A stretch of DNA of 64,000 nucleotides from Streptomyces caniferus (GCF_009811555.1 NZ_BLIN01000001.1:372001-436000); one strand, 5' to 3'; shown: positions 52,315 through 61,814, numbered from the stretch's first letter. The notes: generated by a model from the sequence alone, not told the origin. A program made the numbers and translations.

Positions 52315-52488
52315 CTTCCGTGCCTCCGCCGTAATCCCCTGGAAACGCCGCCGGTCGGCGACTTTTCCGTGACTCTATTCGACCGGAACGGCTTTTCCGA
52401 CGGACTCCGGTTATTCATGGATACTTTTTGGCCAGAAGCCGCGGGCGTGCGGCGTATCGGATGTGCAGTCACCGCGCGCCGGATACGC

Positions 52489-52518
52489 CGAAGCCCCGGC
52501 CGTGGAACCGGGGCTTCG
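52489..52518 (-). terminator. Terminator of the M23 hydrolase gene
   Basis: CGAAGCCCCGG (52489-52499) pairs with CCGGGGCTTCG (52508-52518), with an eight-base loop, 59 bases past the stop. Confidence 0.75.
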
Positions 52519-52577
52519 TACGGGCGCTCATGCGGCGTGGGCCCCGCGAGGCGCGCGCGGCCGGGCGGAGCGGAGGA

Positions 52578-53357
52578 TCAGACGTTGACGCCGTGCGAGC
52601 GCAGGTAGGAGACCGGGTCGATGTCCGAGCCGTAGTCGGCGCCGGTGCGGGCCTCGAAGTGCAGGTGCGGGCCGGTGGCGTTGCCGGTGGCGCCGGAGAG
52701 GCCGATCTGCTGGCCCGGGGTCACGTGCTGGCCGACCGAGACGCCGAGCGACGACAGGTGGCCGTACTGGGTGTACGTGCCGTCGTTCATCTTGATCACG
52801 ATGTTGTTGCCGTACGAGCCGCCCCAGCCGGCCTCGACGACGGTGCCCATGCCGACGGCGTGGACGGAGGTGCCGGAGGCGGCATGGAAGTCGATGCCGG
52901 TGTGGCTGCCGGAGGACCACAGGCCGCTGGAGGCCTTGTACGAGGTGGACACGTACGAGTCGGCCACGGGGGCGACGAAGGTGTTGAGGCGCTTGCGCTC
53001 CGCCTCCCGGGCGGCGCGCTCCTTGGCCTTGCGGGCGGCCTCGACGCGCCGCTTGGCCTCTTCGGCCTGCTTCTTGGCCACGGCCTCGGCCTTCGCCTTC
53101 GCCGCCGCGGCCTCCGCTTCGGCCTGCTGCGCGTCGGCCTGGGCCGCGACGTGGTTGGCGAGCTCGTCACCGAGCACGACGGCCTGCTGCAGACCGGTGT
53201 CGTGGGTGCGCGCCTCGTCCGTGGCAGCCAGCGCCGGCGAGGCCACGGAGGCGACAACGCCGCCGGCTGCGAGGGTGGCTATGCCGGCGATGTTGCGGGT
53301 CGTACGAACGGGGCGGCTCGCACGACGGTGCTTCCCGGTGGCACGGATGAACGCCAT
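52578..53357 (-). CDS. Secreted M23-family cell-wall endopeptidase
   Basis: The 259-residue protein has a basic N-terminus, a Sec signal peptide (hydrophobic GIATLAAGGVVASVASPALA), a long Ala/Glu/Lys coiled coil at about residues 60-125, and a C-terminal LytM/M23 domain. The zinc ligands are in SHTGIDFHAASG and HLHFEAR. It should cut peptidoglycan cross-links, with the coiled coil holding it at the division or growth site. The coding region lies directly downstream of a cyclic-di-AMP riboswitch, which explains its 27-base leader purine run GGAAGGAAAGGA. Confidence 0.92.
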   Translation of the reverse strand: MAFIRATGKHRRASRPVRTTRNIAGIATLAAGGVVASVASPALAATDEARTHDTGLQQAVVLGDELANHVAAQADAQQAEAEAAAAKAKAEAVAKKQAEEAKRRVEAARKAKERAAREAERKRLNTFVAPVADSYVSTSYKASSGLWSSGSHTGIDFHAASGTSVHAVGMGTVVEAGWGGSYGNNIVIKMNDGTYTQYGHLSSLGVSVGQHVTPGQQIGLSGATGNATGPHLHFEARTGADYGSDIDPVSYLRSHGVNV

Positions 53358-53383
53358 GTACTGGCTTGTCCTTTCCTTCCTTC

Positions 53384-53516
53384 TCGCCTACCGGGTTAGC
53401 TGACGGGTTCGGAGCAGGAAGGTCTCCTACGGGCTCCTCCGGAGGGGAGTCCGATTCACCCCAAGGGACTCTGGGTCCCCGGCTCCCCTGGCTCGCGCCG
53501 TACGGGGACTCGGCGA
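53384..53516 (-). ncRNA. Cyclic-di-AMP riboswitch (ydaO-yuaA class)
   Basis: The leader of the M23 gene carries the class signature in order on the minus strand: TCGCCGAGTCC (first stem), CAGGGGAGCCGGGGACCCA, TTGGGGTGAATCGG, GTAGGAGACCTTCCTGCTCC, GAACCCGTCAGCTAACCCGG and GGCGAG, which pairs back to the first stem. Spacing and sequence fit the known consensus. In Streptomyces these RNAs control cell-wall hydrolase genes, where high cyclic-di-AMP favours shut-off. The RNA ends 26 bases before the start codon, so it could block either transcription or translation. Confidence 0.92.
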
Positions 53517-53666
53517 TGACTGTCCGGTGCCACGGTTGTGGCGGACTTGTGACGGACAGCCGGACCGACGCTAAACGGGGCAACTTTCAATCGGCAAACA
53601 GAACTGCTTTTTTGTGCGGGATGCCACAAGAACCGAGGTACCGGCCGCAATAAACCGGACATACGG

Positions 53667-53700
53667 CAACTCCCGTGGCGGACCGTCGCCACGGGAGTTG
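53667..53700. terminator. Terminator after the M16 protease pair
   Basis: CAACTCCCGTGGCG (53667-53680) pairs with CGCCACGGGAGTTG (53687-53700), a perfect 14-bp stem with a six-base loop. Confidence 0.85.
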
Positions 53701-53735
53701 CTTTGTCGATATGTGACCTTCCGTCACATGATGGT

Positions 53736-55160
53736 CTAGCCGCTGACGACGGTCACCTCACCGATGCCCAGCGCCTTGATGGGCTCGGCGATCTGCGCCG
53801 CATCGCCCACCAGGACCGTGACCAGCCGGTCCACGGGGAAGGCGTTGACCGCCGCCGCGGTCGCCTCGACCGTGCCGGTCTCCGCCAGCCGGACGTACAA
53901 CTGGGCCTGGAAGTCGTCCGGCAGGTGCTGCTCCACCTGGTCGGCGAGGGTGCCCGCGACGGCTGCCGCGGTCTCGTACTTCAGCGGCGCGACCCCGACG
54001 AGGTTCTGTACGGCGACATCCCGCTCGTCGTCCGTCAGCCCCTCTGCCGCGAGGGTGCGCAGCACGTTCCACAGGTCGTCGAGCGCCGGGACGGTGGAGG
54101 CGGTGTCCACCGAGCCGCTGATGCCGAGCAGCGAGGCGCCCGTGGCCCCCTCGGGGGAGGTGGGAGCGGTGGAGCGCAGTACCTGGCCGAAGGCGCGCAC
54201 CCCGTAGGTGTAGCCCTTCTCCTCCCGCAGCACACGGTCCAGACGGGAGGTGAGGGTGCCGCCCAGGCAGTAGGTGCCGAGGACCTGCGCCGGCCACACC
54301 CGGTCGTGCCGGTCGGCACCGATACGGCCGATGAGCAGCTGCGTCTGGACGGCGCCGGGGCGGTCCACGATCACCACGCGGCCGGTGTCGTCGGCGACGA
54401 TCGGCGAGGCCTTCAGCGGCTCGGCCGTCGAGCCGCTCCACGCGCCGAGCGTCTCGGCGAGCGCGCCGTCCAGGTCGACCCCGGTGAAGTCACCCACGAT
54501 GACGGCGGTGGCGGTCGCGGGCCGTACATGGGCGTCGTAGAAGGCGCGGACGGCCGCGGCGTCGATGCGTCCGACGGACTCCTCGGTGCCCTGGCGCGGC
54601 CGCGACATACGGGACGTGGCCGGGAACAGCTCCTTGGACAGCGCCATGGCGGCCCGCCGGGCCGGGTTGGCGAGCTCGTGCGGGATCTCGTCGAGACGGT
54701 TGCGCACCAGCCGCTCGACCTCGCTCTCCGGGAAGGCGGGCGCGCGCAGCGCGTCGGCGAGCAGGCCGAGCGCACGCGGCAGCCGGGACGCCGGCACCTC
54801 GAGGGAGACCCGTACACCGGGGTGGTCGGCGTGCGCGTCCAGAGTGGCGCCGCAGCGTTCCAGCTCGGCGGCGAACTCCTCCGCGTCATGCTTGTCGGTG
54901 CCCTCGGACAGGGCACGCGCCATGATCGTGGCGACGCCGTCCAGGCCCTCGGGCTCGGCGTCCAGCGGCGCGACGAGGTTGATCTCGACGGCGACGACCT
55001 GCTGGCCGGGGCGGTGGCTGGTCAGGAGGGTGAGCCCGTTGGGCAGGTGGCCGCGGTCGGGGGCCGGGAAGGCCCACGGCCTGGGCGCGCCGCCCTGGGG
55101 CTGCGGGTGAAAGTCCATGCTGCTCACGGGGGAATCGGCGTGGGTGGTGGCGTCGCTCAC
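53736..55160 (-). CDS. M16-family peptidase subunit lacking the zinc site
   Basis: The 474-residue protein has the two-lobe M16 fold, but its N-terminal lobe lacks the HxxEH zinc motif (the region reads NGLTLLTSHRPGQQVVAVEI, then LVAPLDAEPEGLDGVATIM). It keeps the C-terminal R/Y pair in REEKGYTYGVRAFG. Such proteins act as the substrate-binding partner of an active M16 subunit, like the alpha subunit of the mitochondrial processing peptidase. The GTG start overlaps the active subunit's stop by four bases, so equal amounts are made. Confidence 0.88.
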   Translation of the reverse strand: MSDATTHADSPVSSMDFHPQPQGGAPRPWAFPAPDRGHLPNGLTLLTSHRPGQQVVAVEINLVAPLDAEPEGLDGVATIMARALSEGTDKHDAEEFAAELERCGATLDAHADHPGVRVSLEVPASRLPRALGLLADALRAPAFPESEVERLVRNRLDEIPHELANPARRAAMALSKELFPATSRMSRPRQGTEESVGRIDAAAVRAFYDAHVRPATATAVIVGDFTGVDLDGALAETLGAWSGSTAEPLKASPIVADDTGRVVIVDRPGAVQTQLLIGRIGADRHDRVWPAQVLGTYCLGGTLTSRLDRVLREEKGYTYGVRAFGQVLRSTAPTSPEGATGASLLGISGSVDTASTVPALDDLWNVLRTLAAEGLTDDERDVAVQNLVGVAPLKYETAAAVAGTLADQVEQHLPDDFQAQLYVRLAETGTVEATAAAVNAFPVDRLVTVLVGDAAQIAEPIKALGIGEVTVVSG

Positions 55161-56503
55161 TGGTCCGCCTCCCCTTCCTCGGTGTCGGCGGCGTCGGTCT
55201 GCTCGGTGGGCTCGTAGACCAGCACCGCGCGGTTGTCGGGGCGCAGCCGGGCCTTGGCGACCGCCTGCACCTCCTCGGGGGTGATGTCCAGAACACGCTG
55301 CACGGCGGTCAGCGCCAACTGCGGATCGCCGAACAGAACGGCGAAGCGGCACAGTTCGTCGGCGCGGCCGCTGACCGTGGCCAGCCGGTCCAGCCATTCC
55401 CGCTCCAGCTGGGCCTGAGCCCGCTCCATCTCCTCCGGGGTCGGGCCTTCGGCGGCGAAGCGGGCCAGCTCCTCGTCGACCGCGCGCTCGATGCCGGGGA
55501 CCTCCACGCCACCGGACGTCTTCACGTCCAGCCAGCCCAGCGAGGGCGCACCGGCCAGCCGCAGCAGGCCGAAACCGGCCGCCACGGCGCTGCGGTCGCG
55601 GCGCACCAGCCGGTTGTACAGGCGGCTGGACTCGCCGCCGCCCAGGACGGTCAGCGCGAGGTCCGCGGCGTCCGCCTCACGGGTGCCGTCGTGCGGCAGA
55701 CGGTAGGCCGCCATCAGGGCCCGGGCGGGCACGTCCTCCTCCACGACCTCCCGCAGCTCGCCGCCGATGACGTCGGGCAGCGTGCCGTCCCGCGGCGGCT
55801 GCTTGCCGTCGTGCCCCGGGATCGAGCCGAAGTACTTCTCCACCCAGGCCAGAGTCTGCTCGGGGTCGATGTCGCCGACGATCGACAGGACGGCGTTGTT
55901 GGGCGCGTAGTACGTCCGGAAGAACGCCCGCGCGTCCTCCAGGGAGGCCGCGTCCAGATCGGCCATCGACCCGATGGGTGTGTGGTGGTACGGGTGGCCC
56001 TCGGGGTACGCCATGGCCGTCAGCTTCTCGAAGGCCGTGCCGTAGGGGACGTTGTCGTAGCGCTGGCGGCGCTCGTTCTTGACGACGTCGCGCTGGTTCT
56101 CCATGGAGTCGTCGTCGAGCGCGGTCAGCAGCGAGCCCATCCGGTCCGCCTCCAGCCAGAGCGCGAGCTCCAGCTCATGGGCGGGCATGGTCTCGAAGTA
56201 GTTGGTGCGCTCGAAGCTCGTGGTGCCGTTGAGCGAACCGCCGGCGCCCTGCACCAGCTCGAAGTGGCCGTTGCCCTTCACCTGCGCGGACCCCTGGAAC
56301 ATCAGGTGCTCGAAGAGGTGAGCCAGGCCGGTACGGCCCTTGACCTCGTGGCGGGAGCCGACGTCGTACCACAGGCAGACCGCTGCAACCGGGGTCAGGT
56401 GGTCTTCGGAGAGCACCACGCGCAGGCCGTTGGCCAGCCGGTGCTCGGTCGCTGTCAGGCCGCCGGAGCCGGCTTGTTCTGTGGCCGTGTGACCCATGGG
56501 CAT
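55157..56503 (-). CDS. M16-family zinc peptidase, active subunit
   Basis: The 448-residue subunit carries the inverted zinc motif HLFEHLMF with downstream Glu residues in the expected place, in the context LANGLRVVLSEDH and YDVGSRHEVKGRTGLAHLFEH. No signal peptide is visible, so it works inside the cell. With the following inactive partner it should form a heterodimer that trims peptides. The ATG at 56503 has GAAGGGA six bases upstream, and an ATG two codons on is possible. It is divergent from parC. Confidence 0.92.
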   Translation of the reverse strand: MPMGHTATEQAGSGGLTATEHRLANGLRVVLSEDHLTPVAAVCLWYDVGSRHEVKGRTGLAHLFEHLMFQGSAQVKGNGHFELVQGAGGSLNGTTSFERTNYFETMPAHELELALWLEADRMGSLLTALDDDSMENQRDVVKNERRQRYDNVPYGTAFEKLTAMAYPEGHPYHHTPIGSMADLDAASLEDARAFFRTYYAPNNAVLSIVGDIDPEQTLAWVEKYFGSIPGHDGKQPPRDGTLPDVIGGELREVVEEDVPARALMAAYRLPHDGTREADAADLALTVLGGGESSRLYNRLVRRDRSAVAAGFGLLRLAGAPSLGWLDVKTSGGVEVPGIERAVDEELARFAAEGPTPEEMERAQAQLEREWLDRLATVSGRADELCRFAVLFGDPQLALTAVQRVLDITPEEVQAVAKARLRPDNRAVLVYEPTEQTDAADTEEGEADQ

Positions 56504-56795
56504 GTACGTCCCTTCGATCCGCTTGCGAGGAAGTTCTGTCACTGTATGCAAGCGCGTCGGCATCTGGCGAAGTTCCCGTACGACCGGCGCCGGACATGCG
56601 CCGCGCTCGGCCCCGGCGGGAGCCGAAGGGGGAGTCGCGGTCGGCGTTGTCAGTGGGGCGGTCCACAATGGTCCGCGTCAGACTCAGACATACTCGCGGG
56701 TCGATCCCCAGCTGGTTGACCCGACTGGTTGACCGTTGTTCCGATGTCGCCTCCCGGCATCGGCACTAGACGCAGCAGAAGGAGCCGCAGCCGCG
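56504..56795. promoter_or_regulatory. Divergent region upstream of parC
   Basis: These 292 bases hold promoters for parC and the M16 pair. The word CTGGTTGAC occurs twice, 13 bp apart (56712 and 56725), each ending in a possible -35 TTGAC for parC. Confidence 0.45.
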
Positions 56796-59243
56796 ATGGC
56801 CCGCCGCAGCACGAAGACCCCGCCGCCGGACGACTTCGAGGAGAGGATCCTCGACATCGACGTCGTCGACGAGATGCAGGGTTCCTTCCTCGAGTACGCG
56901 TATTCGGTCATCTACTCGCGCGCCCTGCCGGACGCCCGCGACGGTCTCAAGCCCGTGCACCGCCGCATCCTGTACCAGATGAACGAGATGGGGCTGCGAC
57001 CCGAACGCGGCTACGTCAAGTGCGCCCGCGTCGTCGGTGAGGTGATGGGTAAGCTCCATCCGCACGGCGACGCGTCGATCTACGACGCCCTGGTGCGCAT
57101 GGCGCAGCCGTTCTCGATGCGGCTGCCGCTCGTCGACGGCCACGGCAACTTCGGTTCGCTGGGCAATGACGACCCGCCCGCCGCGATGCGGTACACCGAG
57201 TGCCGGATGGCCTCCGCGACCTCCCTGATGACGGAGTCCATCGACGAGGACACCGTCGACTTCTCGCCGAACTACGACGGCCAGGAGCAGGAACCGGTCG
57301 CCCTCCCTGCCGCATATCCGAACCTCCTGGTCAACGGCGCATCCGGCATCGCCGTCGGTATGGCGACGAACATGCCGCCGCACAACCTGGGCGAGGTCAT
57401 CGCCGCCGCCCGCCATCTGATCAAGCATCCGAACGCCGATCTCGACACCCTGATGCGCTTCGTGCCGGGTCCGGACCTGCCGACGGGCGGCCGGATCGTG
57501 GGCCTCGGCGGCGTACGGGACGCGTACGAGAAGGGCCGCGGCACGTTCAAGATCCGCGCGACGGTCACGGTGGAGAACGTCACCGCGCGCCGCAAGGGCC
57601 TGGTCGTCACCGAACTCCCCTTCACCGTCGGCCCCGAGAAGGTCATCTCCAAGATCAAGGACCTGGTCGGTTCGAAGAGGCTCCAGGGCATCGCGGACGT
57701 CAAGGACCTCACCGACCGCGAGCACGGTCTGCGGCTGGTGATCGAGGTCAAGAACGGCTTCAACCCCGAAGCCGTCCTGGAGCAGCTCTACAAGCTCACG
57801 CCGATGGAGGAGTCCTTCGGCATCAACAACGTCGCGCTGGTGGACGGCCAGCCGCTGACGCTGGGCCTCAAGGAGCTGCTGGAGGTCTACGTCGACCACC
57901 GCTTCAACGTGGTGCGGCGACGCAGCGAGTTCCGGCGCAGCAAGCGCCGCGACCGCCTCCACCTGGTCGAGGGCCTGCTCGTGGCTCTGGTGGACATCGA
58001 CGAGGTCATCCGCCTCATCCGCTCCAGCGACAACAGCGCGCAGGCCAAGGAGCGGCTGATCGAGCGGTTCTCGCTGAGCGACATCCAGACGCAGTACATC
58101 CTCGACACCCCGCTGCGCCGGCTGACCAAGTTCGACCGTATCGAGCTGGAGTCGGAGCGTGACCGGCTGCAGGACGAGATCGAGAAGCTGACGCAGATCC
58201 TGGAGTCGGACGCCGAACTGCGCAAGCTGGTGTCCGGTGAGCTGGCCGCGGTCGCGAAGAAGTACGGCACGGACCGGCGGACCGTTCTGCTGGAGTCGGC
58301 GGGCACCTCGGTCGGCGCGGTGCCGCTGGAGGTCTCGGACGACCCGTGCCGGGTGCTGCTGTCCTCGACGGGACTGCTGGCGCGCACGGTCACCGGGGAC
58401 GTAGCCTTCGACATCGACGCCAAGCGCGTCAAGCACGATGTGATCCTCTCGGCGGTGCCGGCGACGACCCGAGGCGAGGTGGGCGCGGTGACGTCCCTGG
58501 GCCGGCTGCTGCGGATCTCGGTGATCGATCTGCCGCAGCTCCCGGAGACCGCGGCGGCGCCCAGCCTCTCCGGTGGCGCGCAGCTCTCGGAGTTCCTGAC
58601 CCTGGAGGAAGGCGAGGAGCTGATCTGTCTCACCACGCTGGACGAGTCCTCGCCGGGTCTGGCGCTCGGCACGGAGCAGGGCGTCGTCAAGCGGGTGGTA
58701 CCCGACTACCCCGCCCACAAGGAAGAGTTGGAGGTCATCACCCTCAGGGACAGCGACCGCATCGTGGGGGCGGTCGAGCTGCGCACCGGTGAGGAGGACC
58801 TGGTCTTCGTCACCAACGAGGCGCAGTTGCTGCGCTATCCGGCCTCGCAGGTACGGCCGCAGGGCCGGCCCGCGGGCGGTATGACGGGCGTCAAGCTGGG
58901 CGAGGGCGCGAAGGTGATCGCGTTCGCCGCGGTCGATCCGGCCGCCGAGGCCATGGTGTTCACGGTCGCCGGCTCGCACGGCACGCTGGACGACTCGGTG
59001 GCGACGGCCAAGCTGACGCCGTTCGACCAGTATCCGCGCAAGGGACGGGCGACCGGCGGCGTGCGCTGTCAGCGGTTCCTGAAGGGCGAGGACGTCCTCG
59101 TCCAGGCCTGGGTCGGGACGGCTCCGGTGCGGGCCGCGGATGCCAAGGGCAGCCCGGTCGAGATGCCGGCGGTGGATCCGCGACGGGACGGCTCGGGTGT
59201 GCCGCTGCTGAAGCCGGTAGCGGCGCTGGCGGGGCCGGTGTAG
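56796..59243 (+). CDS. parC: Topoisomerase IV subunit A
   Basis: The 815-residue protein is the DNA-breaking subunit that unlinks replicated chromosomes. Key parts are the quinolone-pocket region MGKLHPHGDASIYDALVRMAQ, the catalytic Tyr in AAMRYTECRM, and a C-terminal beta-propeller for DNA wrapping (LLSSTGLLARTVTG, ATGGVRCQRF). It is ParC rather than GyrA by length, by lack of a recognisable GyrA box and by genome context. The ATG at 56796 has AAGGAG eleven bases upstream, and an in-frame ATG 20 codons earlier is the alternative. Confidence 0.92.
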   Translation: MARRSTKTPPPDDFEERILDIDVVDEMQGSFLEYAYSVIYSRALPDARDGLKPVHRRILYQMNEMGLRPERGYVKCARVVGEVMGKLHPHGDASIYDALVRMAQPFSMRLPLVDGHGNFGSLGNDDPPAAMRYTECRMASATSLMTESIDEDTVDFSPNYDGQEQEPVALPAAYPNLLVNGASGIAVGMATNMPPHNLGEVIAAARHLIKHPNADLDTLMRFVPGPDLPTGGRIVGLGGVRDAYEKGRGTFKIRATVTVENVTARRKGLVVTELPFTVGPEKVISKIKDLVGSKRLQGIADVKDLTDREHGLRLVIEVKNGFNPEAVLEQLYKLTPMEESFGINNVALVDGQPLTLGLKELLEVYVDHRFNVVRRRSEFRRSKRRDRLHLVEGLLVALVDIDEVIRLIRSSDNSAQAKERLIERFSLSDIQTQYILDTPLRRLTKFDRIELESERDRLQDEIEKLTQILESDAELRKLVSGELAAVAKKYGTDRRTVLLESAGTSVGAVPLEVSDDPCRVLLSSTGLLARTVTGDVAFDIDAKRVKHDVILSAVPATTRGEVGAVTSLGRLLRISVIDLPQLPETAAAPSLSGGAQLSEFLTLEEGEELICLTTLDESSPGLALGTEQGVVKRVVPDYPAHKEELEVITLRDSDRIVGAVELRTGEEDLVFVTNEAQLLRYPASQVRPQGRPAGGMTGVKLGEGAKVIAFAAVDPAAEAMVFTVAGSHGTLDDSVATAKLTPFDQYPRKGRATGGVRCQRFLKGEDVLVQAWVGTAPVRAADAKGSPVEMPAVDPRRDGSGVPLLKPVAALAGPV

Positions 59244-59263
59244 TCAGCGCATGTGACAGCCGC

Positions 59264-59308
59264 GGGTGACGCCGTCGGGCCGAGGAGATCGGCCCGACGG
59301 CGTCACCC
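59264..59308. terminator. 20-bp terminator hairpin between parC and the CobW gene
   Basis: A perfect 20-bp stem (59264-59283 with 59289-59308) on a five-base loop. Its right arm covers the CobW stop codon (59303-59305). It serves both convergent genes. Confidence 0.85.
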
Positions 59309-60409
59309 GTCTTCGGGGTCCTCGTGCGCGGCCACGTACCGCAGCACGCCCCACATGCTGTTGGGGTCGGCCTCCGACGGTGCACTGTCGCGGCAGTTGT
59401 CCAGCTCCTTGTGCAGGGCCGGTGTGTCGATGCCGCTGCCGATCATGACGAGCTGGGTGCACCGTTCCTCGCCCTTCGGCCAGGGCGCGGGGTAGAAGCG
59501 CAGGAAGTCACCGACGGCGTGCACGGTGAACTTCTGGCGGTTCTCCGGTACGTCGAAGTGGACGAAGCCCTTGATGCGGTAGAGGCCGGCGGGGCGGCTG
59601 TCGAGGAAGTCCATGAGCCGACGCGGGTGCATCGGCTCGACGGAGGTGAACTCCACGCTCTGATAGGCGGCATGGAGGTGACTCGCGTGGTGGGTGTGGC
59701 CGGAGTGGTCGCACTGGTCGTCCGAGCCGTGCCCGGGCTCCCCGTTCTCCGCGGCCTCGCGCAGCAGGTCCTCGAAGGACAACTGCCGCACCGCCGCGTG
59801 GTGGTCCTCCCCCGGTCCGCGGTCGAAGAACAGCTCGGGGTCGACCCGCCCGTACGCCGTGCAGATGACGGGCCGGCCGGGAGCGAGGCCCGACAGCGTG
59901 TCCATGAGGTGGTTCCGCGCGGCCTCGCCGATGCGGTCGGCCTTGTTGAGCACCACGATGTCGGCGATGCCCACATGCCGGTCCAGTTCGGGATGCCGGG
60001 CCCTGGTGTCGTCGAACTCCGCAGCGTCGACGACCTCGATCAGCCCGCCGTAGACGATCCGGTCGTTGTCGCTGGCAAGGATCATCCGGATGAGTTCCTG
60101 CGGCTCGGCCAGCCCGCTGGCCTCGATGACGATCACGTCGATCCGGGCGGCGGGGCGGGCCAGGCGCTCCAGGTAGGTGTCCAGTTCGCTGGTGTCGACC
60201 GCACAGCACAGACAGCCGTTGCCGAGCGAGACCATCGAGTCCACCTGCCCGGCGACGGTCATGGCGTCGATCTCGATGCTGCCGAAGTCGTTGACGATCG
60301 CGCCGATACGGGTGCCGTCGCCGTTGCCGAGGAGATGATTGAGCAGCGTGGTCTTGCCCGACCCAAGGAAGCCCGCGAGCACGACGACCGGGATCTGTTG
60401 CGTGGCCAA
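59303..60409 (-). CDS. CobW/COG0523-family GTP-dependent metal chaperone
   Basis: The 368-residue GTPase has Walker A GFLGSGKTTLLN, the metal motif GCLCC, the guanine motif NKAD, and a CobW C-terminal domain. A His/Asp-rich loop (CDHSGHTHHASHLH) between the domains fits zinc or cobalt binding. Members deliver zinc or cobalt to client proteins. The metal for this one is unknown, and no Zur-type box was seen upstream. The start is TTG at 60409, chosen because GGAGGGG lies four bases before it. A nearby ATG is out of frame. Confidence 0.88.
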   Translation of the reverse strand: MATQQIPVVVLAGFLGSGKTTLLNHLLGNGDGTRIGAIVNDFGSIEIDAMTVAGQVDSMVSLGNGCLCCAVDTSELDTYLERLARPAARIDVIVIEASGLAEPQELIRMILASDNDRIVYGGLIEVVDAAEFDDTRARHPELDRHVGIADIVVLNKADRIGEAARNHLMDTLSGLAPGRPVICTAYGRVDPELFFDRGPGEDHHAAVRQLSFEDLLREAAENGEPGHGSDDQCDHSGHTHHASHLHAAYQSVEFTSVEPMHPRRLMDFLDSRPAGLYRIKGFVHFDVPENRQKFTVHAVGDFLRFYPAPWPKGEERCTQLVMIGSGIDTPALHKELDNCRDSAPSEADPNSMWGVLRYVAAHEDPEDG

Positions 60410-60531
60410 GGGGCCCCTCCATGGTGCGGGTGGCGGGCCGCGCGGACCGGCGGCAGACGAGCTGTCGATCGTAACGGAACGCCGACGGCACGAGCCCGGC
60501 TCCGCCCCCGCACCGCCTACGCCCCTCCCGG

Positions 60532-61701
60532 CTAGCAGGAGGCGACGGCGGGCAGCGCTTGCGGCGGGGGCGGGCCGACGTAGCGGGCCGCGGGGCGAAT
60601 GATCTTCGAGTCCTCGGCCTGCTCCAGGATGTTGGCGCTCCAGCCCACCACACGGGCCGCGCAGAAGGTGGGCGTGAACATCTCGCGCGGCAATCCGCAC
60701 AGCTCCATGACCACCCCCGCGTAGAGCTCCACGTTGGTGTGCAGCTCACGGCCGGGCTTGAGCTCCGCCAGCAGCTCTTCGACCCTTGCTTCCACCTGGA
60801 CGGCGAATTCCACCAGTGGCCCACCCAGCTGCTGGGCAATCCCGCGGAGCATCCTGGAGCGCGGGTCCTCGGTGCGGTAGACGGAGTGCCCGAACCCCAT
60901 GATCCGTTCCCCGCCCAGGACGCGTTCGCGGATCCAGGGATCGATGCGGTCGGGTGTGCCGATGGCGTCGAGCATGTCCAGGGCGCGGCTGGGCGCACCG
61001 CCGTGCAGCGGCCCGGAGAGCGCGCCGACGGCACCCACGAGGCAGGCCGCGAGATCGGCGCCGGTGGAGGCGATGACGCGGGCGGTGAAGGTCGACGCGT
61101 TGAAACCGTGGTCGATGGTGGAGATCAGGTACGCCTCGATAGCCCGGACCCGGTCGGGCTCCGGCTCGTCGCCGGTCAGCATGTAGAGGTAGTTGGCGGC
61201 GTAACTGAGATCCGCCCGAGGCTCGACGGGCTGCAGGCCCTGACCGAGCCGGTGCAACGCGGTGACCAGGGTCGGCACGGCGGCGCACGCGGCGAGCGCG
61301 TCGGCACGTCGGCGGTCCGGGTCGAGGTCGTACAGCGGCCTGAGGCCGACCGTCGCACCGAGCAGGGACAGCGCGGTGCGCAGCCCGGCGAGCGGGCCGG
61401 AGAGCACGCCGGCATGGGCGAGGGCGGGCAACGCATCGCGCACGGCCGCCGGCAGCGTGCGCAGAGCGGCGGTCTCCGCGCTGAACGCCTTGAGCTGCGC
61501 GGCGTCGGGCAGCTCCCCGTGGAACATCAGGTGCCAGACGTCCTCGAACGTACGGGCCGTCGCCAGCTCCACGGCGGAGTACTGGCGGTAGTGGTAGAAG
61601 CCCTCGGTGCCCCGGACGTCGCCCACTTGGGTCTCGGTGACGATGACGCCCGAAAGCCCGCGGGGCACGTCGATCGGTGTGGTCGCCTGGGCGCTCGCCA
61701 T
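60532..61701 (-). CDS. Citrate/2-methylcitrate synthase family protein
   Basis: The 389-residue enzyme condenses oxaloacetate with acetyl- or propionyl-CoA. Active-site regions are present: GALSGPLHGGAPSRA (first His), GFGHSVYRTEDPR (second His) and a conserved C-terminal Arg region (FTPTFCAARVVGWSANILEQ with the catalytic Asp expected in the preceding helix). The ATG has AAGGAG seven bases upstream. It is transcribed away from a second citrate-synthase-like gene across an 86-113-base gap that holds a palindrome. Whether it prefers acetyl- or propionyl-CoA is not decidable here. Confidence 0.88.
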   Translation of the reverse strand: MASAQATTPIDVPRGLSGVIVTETQVGDVRGTEGFYHYRQYSAVELATARTFEDVWHLMFHGELPDAAQLKAFSAETAALRTLPAAVRDALPALAHAGVLSGPLAGLRTALSLLGATVGLRPLYDLDPDRRRADALAACAAVPTLVTALHRLGQGLQPVEPRADLSYAANYLYMLTGDEPEPDRVRAIEAYLISTIDHGFNASTFTARVIASTGADLAACLVGAVGALSGPLHGGAPSRALDMLDAIGTPDRIDPWIRERVLGGERIMGFGHSVYRTEDPRSRMLRGIAQQLGGPLVEFAVQVEARVEELLAELKPGRELHTNVELYAGVVMELCGLPREMFTPTFCAARVVGWSANILEQAEDSKIIRPAARYVGPPPPQALPAVASC

Positions 61702-61752
61702 GGCAGATCTCCTTGCTCTTCCTCACTCGAATATTGATCCGACTGTCTATGC

Positions 61753-61786
61753 TTGACTCAAGTATTGTCAACATTGATTGAGTCAA
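61753..61786. promoter_or_regulatory. Palindromic operator between the two citrate synthase genes
   Basis: TTGACTCAA (61753-61761) and TTGAGTCAA (61778-61786) are perfect inverted 9-bp arms with a 16-base AT-rich spacer. They lie 51 bases from one start codon and 28 from the other. The arrangement suits a single regulator acting on both promoters. The HTH-bearing citrate-synthase-like protein next door is the nearest candidate (inference). Confidence 0.7.
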
Positions 61787-61814
61787 TATGGATGAGCCTG
61801 GATACGGTGACCCC

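Noticed and set aside
60410..60531. Zur box upstream of the CobW gene
   Set aside because: No AT-rich inverted TGAAAATGATTTTCA-like sequence is present in the spacer.
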